The notes beneath the pieces are model-generated. The model was not told where the DNA came from and ran no database searches. It saw nothing but the letters and a program-made list of their open reading frames with translations. The position numbers were made by a program, and so were the translations under genes. Of a stretch of DNA of 12,155 nt, positions 1-6,795 are shown one piece after another; the stretch's first letter is position 1; each line of letters begins with the position of its first letter. Source of the stretch: an uncultured Bacteroidales bacterium (GTDB taxonomy: Bacteria; Bacteroidota; Bacteroidia; Bacteroidales; UBA932); the NCBI GenBank assembly GCA_910585445.1, contig CAJUEK010000060.1:1-12155 (forward strand), read 5' to 3'.

Positions 1-26
1 CGGGGCTCATGTTTAACTCTGTTTTA

Positions 27-43
27 CAGTAGTTCAACTACTG
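27..43. promoter_or_regulatory. 17-bp perfect palindrome, operator-like
   Basis: The sequence CAGTAGTTCAACTACTG has perfect 8-bp arms around a single central C. It ends 32 bp before the start codon of the isomerase-like gene. A one-base loop makes a stable RNA hairpin unlikely, and no T-run follows, so a binding site for a dimeric repressor is more plausible than a terminator. I see no convincing TAnnTTTG -7 element between it and the gene, so its position relative to the promoter is unknown. The regulator is not in the window. Confidence 0.45.
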
Positions 44-75
44 ATTGGAATTATTTATTATGAACAGATATAAAA

Positions 76-1557
76 ATGATTGATATGACGGATTTCAGGA
101 AAACGACGCAGTATCTGCTGCCTGTCGAGAAAAAAGAAGCGGAGGGTTATGACATATATCCTGTCCATGATATTGGCGAGGGAAAGATTTACTGTGACTA
201 TGAATCTCTGGCCCGCAGAATAGCAGGGAGAGGCAAGGCTGTGATTGACGGGTATGTAGGAGTCCGATTTGACATTTTTGCTGAGGAATTGAACAAGGCT
301 TTCGTTTCCATAGGTGTGAAGCCTGTATGGTGGAACACTTCAGCTGCGATGAAGACTTCTGAGGAAATTGATGCTCTGATAGAGCCATACCGCAGCGGTG
401 ATGACCCGATTTTCGGCTTCCGTGCACCTCTGTCGATAGAGGATTTTTTCAATATGGACAGGTTTGGGTCCATTGTTCCGGATGATGCGGCGCAGGTGAA
501 CATTGTTGTCGGCATAGGTGCTGCGCTTGCCGGATGGGACGGCCTGCTGGTATATCTTGACATACCGAAGAATGAGATTCAGTTCAGGGCGCGTGCAGGT
601 GCGGTGACGAATCTGGGGGCGGATTGCCCGGATGCTCCCAAGAAGATGTACAAGCGTTTCTACTTCATTGACTGGGTGGTTCTGAATAGGCATAAGAAAA
701 ATATTTTCAATAATATAGATGTTTTTGTGGATGCCCAGCGCGAGTCTGCTGTCACTTGGGCGGAAGGCAATGATGTCCGTGCGTGTCTTGTGAAAATGTC
801 CAAAAATGCTTTCCGTGTGCGTCCTTGGTTTGAGCCGGGTGCTTGGGGCGGCCAGTGGATAAGGGACAATATCAAATCGCTTGCGCAGGATGTTCCCAAT
901 TATGCCTGGTCGTTTGAGCTGATCGTCCCTGAGAACGGCCTGATTCTCGGCAGCGGGAACAGGATGCTTGAGATGTCATTTGACTCTGTCATGTATGTGG
1001 CCGGTGAGGATGTGGTCGGTCATGATTGCTATGAGTCTTATGGCGATGAGTTCCCGATACGCATGGACTATCTCGACAACTTTGACGGAGGCAACCTGTC
1101 AATCCAGTGCCATCCGCATAAACCGTATATACAGGAGAATTTCGGTGAAGTCCTGACTCAGGAGGAAACATATTATATTCTTGACTGCAAACCCGGGGCC
1201 GAGGTGTATCTCGGCTTTAAGGATGACATAGTGCCGGAGCAGTTCGGGGCTGCCCTTACCGAAAGCTTAGAGAAAGGCACTCCGCTCGATGTCCCTAAGT
1301 ACATCAATTCGGAGATTGCGCATAAGCATGACCTTTTCCTTATTCCTTTGGGAACACTCCACAGTTCGGGACGCAACAATCTTGTACTTGAGATAAGCAC
1401 TACTCCTTATATCTTCACTTTCAAGATGTATGACTGGCTGGCACTTGACCTGGACGGCAAACCGAGGCCGCTTAACATAAGGCGTGCAATGGATAATCTA
1501 TGCTTTGACCGCAAAGGAGACAAAATCAAGGCTGAGCATGTGGCCATCCAGTTCTGA
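76..1557 (+). CDS. Class I mannose-6-phosphate isomerase-like protein, main part (frameshifted at 3' end)
   Basis: The reading frame is 493 codons and recognisable as a type I phosphomannose isomerase (cupin, zinc-dependent; mannose-6-phosphate to fructose-6-phosphate, cytoplasmic) from about residue 250 onward. It shows a WGG motif at 257-259, the Q-x-H-P-H metal-site motif with Q344 and H346, a conserved E364 just before YYILD, and the IPxGTxH motif with H429, followed by a FKMYDW segment typical of the family. Residues 1 to about 245 form an extra N-terminal region (key stretch VIDGYVGVRFD) that short ManA proteins such as the E. coli enzyme lack; I cannot assign it a function. The frame stops at TGA 1555-1557, but homologous sequence continues in the next frame to 1844. 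The joined product would be about 589 residues, the length I expect for the long Bacteroidota form. Start ATG 76 is the first in frame; ATG 85 is possible. Loss of the C-terminal cupin may inactivate it. Biochemical activity on mannose-6-phosphate is inferred from motifs only. Confidence 0.8.
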   Translation: MIDMTDFRKTTQYLLPVEKKEAEGYDIYPVHDIGEGKIYCDYESLARRIAGRGKAVIDGYVGVRFDIFAEELNKAFVSIGVKPVWWNTSAAMKTSEEIDALIEPYRSGDDPIFGFRAPLSIEDFFNMDRFGSIVPDDAAQVNIVVGIGAALAGWDGLLVYLDIPKNEIQFRARAGAVTNLGADCPDAPKKMYKRFYFIDWVVLNRHKKNIFNNIDVFVDAQRESAVTWAEGNDVRACLVKMSKNAFRVRPWFEPGAWGGQWIRDNIKSLAQDVPNYAWSFELIVPENGLILGSGNRMLEMSFDSVMYVAGEDVVGHDCYESYGDEFPIRMDYLDNFDGGNLSIQCHPHKPYIQENFGEVLTQEETYYILDCKPGAEVYLGFKDDIVPEQFGAALTESLEKGTPLDVPKYINSEIAHKHDLFLIPLGTLHSSGRNNLVLEISTTPYIFTFKMYDWLALDLDGKPRPLNIRRAMDNLCFDRKGDKIKAEHVAIQF

Positions 1558-1844
1558 TTGAAAAAGGCCCGGATTGGGAGTTCTGGCACATGCCTACCCA
1601 CAGGAACCATTCTTACGATATACACAGGTATAAAATCAATTCCTCCGTAGATGTCATGACAGAGGGAAAATGCCATGTGCTGAATCTTGTCGAGGGTGAG
1701 AGTGCCGATGTCGTGACCCGGGCAGGGGAGACTTTCCATTTGAATTATGCGGAAACTCTTGTCGTTTCAGCCGCAGCCCTCTCCTACAGGATAGTAAACA
1801 CATCCGGCCACGAAATAATGATGGTAAAAGCCTTCATGAAATAA
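1554..1844 (+). pseudogene. C-terminal cupin fragment of the frameshifted mannose-6-phosphate isomerase-like gene
   Basis: This is the continuation of the upstream isomerase-like gene in the -1 frame. Reading CTG at 1554 directly after the TTC phenylalanine codon gives LIEKGPDWEFWHMPTH, followed by a small beta-rich domain with NLVEGE and NYAETLVVSAAA, typical of the second cupin at the end of type I isomerases. An ATG at 1590 could start an 84-codon frame, but it begins inside the conserved domain and has no clear ribosome site, so it is not a natural gene start. The overlap in which the shift must lie is 1536-1557, because the -1 frame is closed by a TGA at 1533-1535. It contains no canonical X XXY YYZ slippery heptamer, so a real indel mutation or a sequence error is more likely than programmed frameshifting. 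Confidence 0.75.
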
Positions 1845-1880
1845 GACAAGACATGTCGCGGAATACTGGCCGGCCGTAAA

Positions 1881-2816
1881 TCATTTCATCAGTTCGCGGA
1901 CATTCTCTTCGGTCAATCCGCAAAGTGATGCTATTTGTTCCAAAGGCATTCCGGCTTCAATCATTCTACCGGCTATTTCCATCTTCCCTTCCTCCAGTCC
2001 ATGCTTTCTTCCTTCTTCCCGTCCTTTCTTTTCAAGGAATGCCTCTCTTGCTATTCTGTCGCGTTCAGTGTACATGTCCTTTTCGTAGATTAGTCTTTTT
2101 TCCATATCGAACCCGGCTATTTCCGCGCAGTCGAAGAGCTTTCCGAAGACATCTTTCTCCATTTCTTGCGGCATGTCTTCAAGCGTCCCCATGTTCTTGA
2201 ATGAATAACACCACTTGTCCATGAGCGTCTCGCATTCGTCAAGTCCTTTTTTGAAACGTCCGAGTTCGACAAAGATAGTGAAAATCGTTTCATCGGCAAA
2301 TTCTTTGGTCCTTGTCTCCATGAAAGTATATCTTGATACGACTTCATCTGTCCACAGAGTATCATCCGCATGAGGCATAGACTCTTCAAGAATAGCAATC
2401 AGATATACCGGCGGTATGTCATAACCGGGACTCTTGTCTTTGGACTTGCCTTTTTCCGTGTCTGCGTCATACACTTTGGAGGTGTAGCTTATGCATCTTT
2501 TAAAGAAATACTCCTGACTTCCCCTCTGCATTTCAACGATGAATGTCGTTCCGTCCGCGCCCCTGCACCTGAGGTCGAAGCGGACACCCCTGGTTGATGG
2601 AGTCAGCCCTTGGATCTCAGTGGTGGCATATGTGATTTCTTCCACTTTCCTGTGCTTTGGAAGCAGCAGGTTAAGCAGGTCAACAAGTACCTCCTTGTTT
2701 CCTTTGTCTCCGAAAACTGCCTTGAATCCGGCATCGGACATCATATCCACATACCGTTGCCTATTCCCGTCTCCCTTCTCCAGCCCCTTGCGGCCGCTTT
2801 CAATGTTGTTTCCCAT
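1881..2816 (-). CDS. Rpn family PD-(D/E)XK nuclease / putative transposase
   Basis: This 311-residue protein belongs to the Rpn/PD-(D/E)XK 'nuclease family transposase' group, whose studied members (E. coli RpnA type) are DNA endonucleases linked to recombination and phage defence. The N-terminal half carries the family pattern: DAGFKAVFG at 28-36, a leucine-rich DLLNLLLP helix at 46-53, then the catalytic core with D81 in RFDLRC and E95-x-Q97 in FIVEMQ. The C-terminal part has a charged segment GREEGRKHGLEEGKMEIA and a final small helical motif (LEQIASLCGLTEENVREL), both common in this family. The frame is intact with no missing catalytic residue. It converges on the isomerase-like gene with a 36-bp gap. 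No inverted repeats or target duplications were seen around it, so I do not treat it as an autonomous insertion sequence. Its function here (defence, recombination or a domesticated element) is unknown. Confidence 0.85.
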   Translation of the reverse strand: MGNNIESGRKGLEKGDGNRQRYVDMMSDAGFKAVFGDKGNKEVLVDLLNLLLPKHRKVEEITYATTEIQGLTPSTRGVRFDLRCRGADGTTFIVEMQRGSQEYFFKRCISYTSKVYDADTEKGKSKDKSPGYDIPPVYLIAILEESMPHADDTLWTDEVVSRYTFMETRTKEFADETIFTIFVELGRFKKGLDECETLMDKWCYSFKNMGTLEDMPQEMEKDVFGKLFDCAEIAGFDMEKRLIYEKDMYTERDRIAREAFLEKKGREEGRKHGLEEGKMEIAGRMIEAGMPLEQIASLCGLTEENVRELMK

Positions 2817-2862
2817 GATCCATTGGATTTAAACTATGTTCCGGTGCATTGTGTCACCATTG

Positions 2863-2870
2863 CAAACATA
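2863..2870 (-). promoter_or_regulatory. Possible -7 element for the Rpn-family gene
   Basis: On the minus strand this reads TATGTTTG, matching the Bacteroidota TAnnTTTG -7 consensus, 46 bp upstream of the nuclease start codon. No TTTG -33 box is found at the expected 19-21 bp further upstream, so support is weak. Confidence 0.3.
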
Positions 2871-2942
2871 GTAATAATGGCATCTCGGGAAGCCTTCCGG
2901 TTTGAGATTTAAATATTTTTTATAAAAGATATTTCTGTTTCT

Positions 2943-5507
2943 TTATAAAATTTCTTTTTCTTTAAATGAGATTGAGACCTTTTCTCCCTGGCGTGCAGTA
3001 AGTGTGACGTATCCTTCATTGCATTCCAAAGGCTTGCCGTCTGCTGTCATGCTCATGCCTGAAGGGACTTTGAGCCTGTTTTCCGGCTGCGCTCCTCCTG
3101 TCAGCGTCATTGATGACGGCATTCCGTTTTTCCATTCGAGGTCAACTTCCGCTCCTCCGCGTACCTTGAATCCTCTCAGGCTGCCTTCTTTCCATTCCTC
3201 AGGCAGGGCAGGGAGCAGGTTGATGAATCCTTCATGGCTTTGCAATAGCATTTCAGATATGCCGGCAGCGCCTCCGAAATTGCCGTCAATCTGGAAAGGG
3301 GGATGTGAACAGAAAAGGTTCGGATATGTGCCGCTTACATGACGCAAGACTTTTCCGTCATTGATTCTGCCAGATTCCGCATCATTGATGTCTGCATATT
3401 CATATGCCGGATGAAGCAGGCTCCGAAAAAGCTTCAGTGCCCTGTCCCCGTCACCGAGTCTTGCCCAGAAGTTCAGTTTCCATGCACGGCTCCAGCCGGT
3501 TGCCTCGTCTCCGCGCCTGTTTAATGTGTTCCGGCATGCCTGGGCAAGCTCCGGAGTTGAAGACGGCGTTATCTGGTTGCCCGGATGCAGGCCGTACAAA
3601 TGGGACACATGCCTGTGGTGAGGGTCAACTTCCTTATAGTCTTCAAGCCATTCCATCAGATATCCTCCGGAACTTATGCTGTGAGGCGGGAGCTGCGAAA
3701 TGGCAGCGGCAAGCGAGTCTGTGAAAGAAACCGGGATGTTAGACAGTCCTTCCGCCCTCAGTATTTCTGCTGCGGATGACGTGTTGCTGAAAAGCTCCCT
3801 GACAAGCTGGCAGTCCATGGTCGGGCCCATGCAGATGCTCACTTTCTTGCCGTCGCACCAGAATTCGTTTTCGGGAGAGGAGGTCGGGGCGGTCACCAGA
3901 TAGCCGTTCTTCCTGTCCCTTACCATGGTTGAGAGGAAGAATCTTGAGGCTCCCTCAAGAGCGGGATATACCTTTGCAAGATAATCGTTATCAAGGGTAT
4001 AGGCATAATGCTCCCAAAGATGTGCGCATAGCCATGCTCCTCCGGTGTTTGTCGCTCCCCATGAAGGGTGCTCACCTGGCGCGGTATAATTCCATACGTT
4101 GGTCATCATATGCAGCACCCATCCTTCGGCGTCCGGACCATAGAAGTCCCTGGCTGATTTTTCACCGCTCGGAATCAGGTTGAGGACCAGCTCCGTAAGA
4201 GGAAGATGCAGTTCCGGCAGATTGCCCGGCTCGGCTATCCAGTGGTTCATCTGGACATTTATATTTGTGTGATAGTCACCGTTCCATGGTGTCTCGAACG
4301 TATTGGCCCACAGGCCCTGAAGATTCGGAGGCAGGCTTCCTTCACGTGTGCTTGATATGAGCAGATAACGCCCGTAATTATAATACAAGGTGGCAAGCGC
4401 ATTGTCCGCCGCACCCTCCGCATATGCCTTCAGCCTTTGCTCTGTAGTCATGGATTCCGTGCCGCATTCAGATTTTATGCTAAGTGATGTCCTTGCGTAT
4501 AGTTCCCTGTGGCTTTCTACGGAATAGTCATATAATTTCTTCATAGCCTTGCATCTTGCTTTGGAACTTTTGTTTCTGCCGGCAGATTCCATGACATCCT
4601 CAAGCAGCGAAAGTGCCTTTGCATCATATCCGTCCCCTTCAAAATAGCTTGTCGCTGCAGATATGATGATCCATGCCTTGTCAGCATCATGTACGCTGAT
4701 GCAAGTATGTCCGCTATTGTGTACCTTAGCTTTTTCTCCGGCAGTTATCACTCCTGCATATGCGGCATATCTCATTCCCTGCACGTCATCCTTGCCGCTG
4801 TCCAGCGAGCCTTCGAGCTTTATCAGCCCGTCTGAAGTCAGTGTGCATTTTCCTCGCCCGTCCCGGTCCATTGAGACTGTGAAATCGAGTCCTTCAGGCT
4901 CAGAAACTTCAAGCTCCACGACAATCACATCCTTGTCGCGTGACACATAATACTTTCTGTTGTAATCTTTTCCATCGCACTTGTAGCTTGTGCAGGCAGT
5001 GGCTGAGGAAATGTCAAGCCATCTTGCGTAGTCCTGAGTCTCCATGCAATCGTTCCCGTAGTCCAGGTTGAGCCAGCCGAGCACTTCATAGCTTCCGTAT
5101 GTCCCGCCTCCAGTCGGCTTATGCGGCACGAATCTGTTGTACATGACTTCCTGAGCCTGCGCATTGAGCCCCTGCTGGAGCAGTTCCCTTATTTCGTGCA
5201 GGCTTTCCGCTGCATCCGGATTTGAATAATCAGCTTCGCATCCGCTCCAGAGTGAAATCTCGTTCAGCACAATCCTTTCCCTGGATATGCCTCCGTCCGG
5301 CATCATGCCGAGCCTGCCGTTTCCGAGAGGAAGAGTCTCCTCCCATGCTGATGCCGGCCTGTCGTAAAACAGGATGCTTTCCGGGTCCGGCTGAAATGTA
5401 GGCTCAAATGTGTTTGATTGGGTGGCAGTGCCTGTAGTACATGATGCCGACAATGCGGCAATTGCAGTTGCGGCCATGGCCGTCATACAAAATGCAGTTC
5501 TTTTCAT
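2943..5507 (-). CDS. GH95 family alpha-L-fucosidase, predicted lipoprotein
   Basis: This is a glycoside hydrolase family 95 protein, a family of inverting alpha-1,2-L-fucosidases (some members act on L-galactosides) that remove terminal sugars from glycans. From the start used here it is 854 residues. Residues 1-23 (MKRTAFCMTA...LSASC) form a signal peptide with a lipobox-like end at Cys23, so it is probably membrane-anchored in the periplasm or on the surface. The GH95 N-terminal signature is LPLGNGRLGMM, followed by LNEISLWSG. Catalytic motifs seen are N-I-N (N415 and N417) in TNINVQMNHW, the general acid E546 in SPEN, and D741 in IDGNFGG; these correspond to the Asn pair, Glu and Asp of the Bifidobacterium enzyme AfcA. 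The open frame extends to 5564, but that start falls inside the promoter and would add 19 non-signal residues, so ATG 5507 is preferred. No SusC/SusD genes adjoin it. Substrate linkage is inferred from the family. Confidence 0.93.
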   Translation of the reverse strand: MKRTAFCMTAMAATAIAALSASCTTGTATQSNTFEPTFQPDPESILFYDRPASAWEETLPLGNGRLGMMPDGGISRERIVLNEISLWSGCEADYSNPDAAESLHEIRELLQQGLNAQAQEVMYNRFVPHKPTGGGTYGSYEVLGWLNLDYGNDCMETQDYARWLDISSATACTSYKCDGKDYNRKYYVSRDKDVIVVELEVSEPEGLDFTVSMDRDGRGKCTLTSDGLIKLEGSLDSGKDDVQGMRYAAYAGVITAGEKAKVHNSGHTCISVHDADKAWIIISAATSYFEGDGYDAKALSLLEDVMESAGRNKSSKARCKAMKKLYDYSVESHRELYARTSLSIKSECGTESMTTEQRLKAYAEGAADNALATLYYNYGRYLLISSTREGSLPPNLQGLWANTFETPWNGDYHTNINVQMNHWIAEPGNLPELHLPLTELVLNLIPSGEKSARDFYGPDAEGWVLHMMTNVWNYTAPGEHPSWGATNTGGAWLCAHLWEHYAYTLDNDYLAKVYPALEGASRFFLSTMVRDRKNGYLVTAPTSSPENEFWCDGKKVSICMGPTMDCQLVRELFSNTSSAAEILRAEGLSNIPVSFTDSLAAAISQLPPHSISSGGYLMEWLEDYKEVDPHHRHVSHLYGLHPGNQITPSSTPELAQACRNTLNRRGDEATGWSRAWKLNFWARLGDGDRALKLFRSLLHPAYEYADINDAESGRINDGKVLRHVSGTYPNLFCSHPPFQIDGNFGGAAGISEMLLQSHEGFINLLPALPEEWKEGSLRGFKVRGGAEVDLEWKNGMPSSMTLTGGAQPENRLKVPSGMSMTADGKPLECNEGYVTLTARQGEKVSISFKEKEIL

Positions 5508-5552
5508 TATGCGGATATTTCTTGCAAATCGTGACTTTGCATCATAGATGCG

Positions 5553-5569
5553 CAAATATAGCAAAAGTC
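5553..5569. repeat. 17-bp direct repeat, copy 1
   Basis: CAAATATAGCAAAAGTC occurs here and again, identically, at 5632-5648. On the minus strand each copy contains TATATTTG, the -7 promoter element. This copy is the one correctly spaced from a TTTG -33 box. Confidence 0.8.
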
Positions 5570-5584
5570 GAGAGCAGAAGCAAA
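5553..5584 (-). promoter_or_regulatory. Bacteroidota-type promoter of the fucosidase gene
   Basis: On the minus strand, TTTG (5584-5581) is followed after exactly 20 nt by TATATTTG (5560-5553). This matches the Bacteroides -33 TTTG / -7 TAnnTTTG consensus recognised by the primary sigma factor. Transcription would start a few bases downstream, near 5546, giving a leader of about 40 nt before ATG 5507. It supports placing the start at 5507 rather than 5564. Confidence 0.75.
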
Positions 5585-5594
5585 GCTTGCTTTG
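5581..5594. repeat. Short inverted repeat overlapping the fucosidase -33 box
   Basis: CAAAGC and GCTTTG flank a TT centre. An alternative overlapping dyad, AAGCAA/TTGCTT around AGC, spans 5578-5592. The dyad covers the -33 TTTG of the fucosidase promoter, so a bound regulator could block or assist RNA polymerase. Dyads this short also arise by chance. Confidence 0.35.
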
Positions 5595-5631
5595 ATTATG
5601 CCGAGACGCAGGCGATATATGAGCATAAGCT

Positions 5632-5648
5632 CAAATATAGCAAAAGTC
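5632..5648. repeat. 17-bp direct repeat, copy 2
   Basis: This is an exact copy of 5553-5569, offset by 79 bp. It also carries a minus-strand TATATTTG, but no TTTG box lies 19-21 nt upstream (the nearest is TTTA at 22 nt), so it is at best a weak second promoter. A 5-bp-arm hairpin, TGAGC-ATAA-GCTCA (5620-5633), overlaps its edge. Confidence 0.8.
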
Positions 5649-5902
5649 CATGACATGTAATTAAACGATATCACTGGGAAATGTCTTGCTGAACCCTGCT
5701 GGGCAGAATCTTGCCGAATAGCCGCGCAATGCATCCGGTGTCTGATATTTTTGATTATTTTTGCAGTCTTGAATACGCCATGCTTGTCTGCCTTGTTTGG
5801 GAATGCCGGGTTGCAAGCCAAAATTATTGGGCCGGGAGCAAATCAGGCCTGCTTGGCTACGCTGACGAAAGCAATTATAAACAAAGTCTAAAAATCACAG
5901 GA
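5649..5902. other. Noncoding leader region between divergent genes
   Basis: I see no gene here. The plus-strand frame upstream of 5903 is open back to 5711, but its 64 extra residues have no membrane, signal or family character and are rejected as coding. Two plus-strand TATTTTTG sequences (5746-5753 and 5756-5763) fit the TAnnTTTG -7 consensus and could serve the downstream operon, but neither has a TTTG box at the right distance. If one is used, the leader would be about 130-150 nt. Confidence 0.45.
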
Positions 5903-6790
5903 ATGTGGAATAAACATATAAGAGGAAAACGTGACCGCAGGCCCTCAATGAGACTGCGGCTTGTATGCGCATTGGGGTCCATAGCGGCTATACTCCTGCT
6001 CTCAAGCGTTATTTCAATATTGGAGTACCGCAGGATGAGCAGCTATGTCTCCGAACTGATTGCATCTGACATACGCAGCATAAACATATCAAAGAAAATC
6101 GCTGACCTTACGCAGGAATACAACCATCAGATGCTTGCTGTCGTGGTGCAGAACGATATTTCCATAATGCCGGACTTCGACATGGATTATTTCGTGTCAC
6201 TGACCGACTCCCTGCGCAGTTCGTGCTCATCGCAGAGGGCATTGCCGATGGTTGACACATTGGTGGCATCGTTTGACGCTTTCATGGTGACTTCGCTCAA
6301 ATTCGACGGGGTGTTCCTTGCCGACAATGTGGACACGGGAGAGTGGTTCTTCGGAGTCCTGCAGCCGAGATTCGTGAAGCTGCGTCATGACATCGGAGCT
6401 CTCAATGAGGTCATATATGAAGAACTCAAGAATGATTCCGCGGACTTTGATGCTGGATTCTACCGCAGCATAATCCCCGGGGTGGTCTCTGTCGGAGCGG
6501 GACTCATGCTTGTAATGCTGCTGCTTTATTTCATGCTTGCCGACTATGTGAGGCCGATATACAGGATGTCTGACGGAGTTGACAGCTACAGGGCGGCCGG
6601 TGTGAGGCACACTTATGAATTCGGAGGCGACGACCAGCTTGCAAACATCAATTCCGGCCTTTCCGAACTGATAGAAGAGAATCTTGAACTCAAGAAGAGA
6701 ATCAGGGCTATGAGAGAGGAACGTGACAGGAGCATGGAAACAGCTGATGCCGGGCAGGATTCTCCGGAAGAAAAGGCGGCAGAACTGTAA
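5903..6790 (+). CDS. HAMP-domain membrane protein without a kinase or methyl-accepting domain
   Basis: From ATG 5903 this is a 295-residue inner-membrane protein with sensor architecture but no output enzyme. A basic N-terminus is followed by a membrane segment at about 18-40, a mainly helical extracytoplasmic region at about 41-190, and a second membrane segment at about 193-213. A HAMP-like linker follows at about 213-262: P218 in YVRPIYRM, then a GGDDQL stretch and SGLSELIEEN. The C-terminus is a charged coiled coil (LELKKRIRAMREERD) and the protein ends there. It is followed after 5 bp by trkH, so a role in sensing or regulating K+ uptake is a reasonable inference, not shown. An alternative start is ATG 5948, just before the first membrane segment. 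The upstream extension to 5711 is judged non-coding. CAGGA shortly before 5903 is a weak ribosome site. Confidence 0.7.
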   Translation: MWNKHIRGKRDRRPSMRLRLVCALGSIAAILLLSSVISILEYRRMSSYVSELIASDIRSINISKKIADLTQEYNHQMLAVVVQNDISIMPDFDMDYFVSLTDSLRSSCSSQRALPMVDTLVASFDAFMVTSLKFDGVFLADNVDTGEWFFGVLQPRFVKLRHDIGALNEVIYEELKNDSADFDAGFYRSIIPGVVSVGAGLMLVMLLLYFMLADYVRPIYRMSDGVDSYRAAGVRHTYEFGGDDQLANINSGLSELIEENLELKKRIRAMREERDRSMETADAGQDSPEEKAAEL

Positions 6791-6795
6791 ACGGG

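Noticed and set aside
1561..1567. AAAAAGG run as a programmed frameshift site in the isomerase-like gene
   Set aside because: It lies downstream of the TGA that ends the first frame, so ribosomes in that frame would not reach it, and the frame phase does not fit a slippery heptamer.
1845..1880. GGCCGGCC palindrome between convergent genes as a terminator
   Set aside because: It has no loop and no adjacent T-run; it is a short self-complementary 8-mer only.
1881..2816. Complete insertion sequence around the Rpn-family gene
   Set aside because: No terminal inverted repeats or target duplications could be found at the gene borders. The family name 'transposase' does not imply an autonomous element.
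2886..2900. GGAAG-C-CTTCC dyad upstream of the Rpn-family gene as an operator
   Set aside because: The arms are only 5 bp and no second copy or promoter alignment was seen.
2911..2934. AT-rich inverted repeat (AAATAT/ATATTT) after the fucosidase stop as a terminator
   Set aside because: The stem is all A/T, short and with a 12-nt loop. It is weak and expected by chance in AT-rich spacer sequence.
5711..5902. N-terminal extension of the HAMP protein to ATG 5711
   Set aside because: The 64 extra residues have no signal, membrane or family character, and they precede a normal basic N-terminus plus membrane segment.
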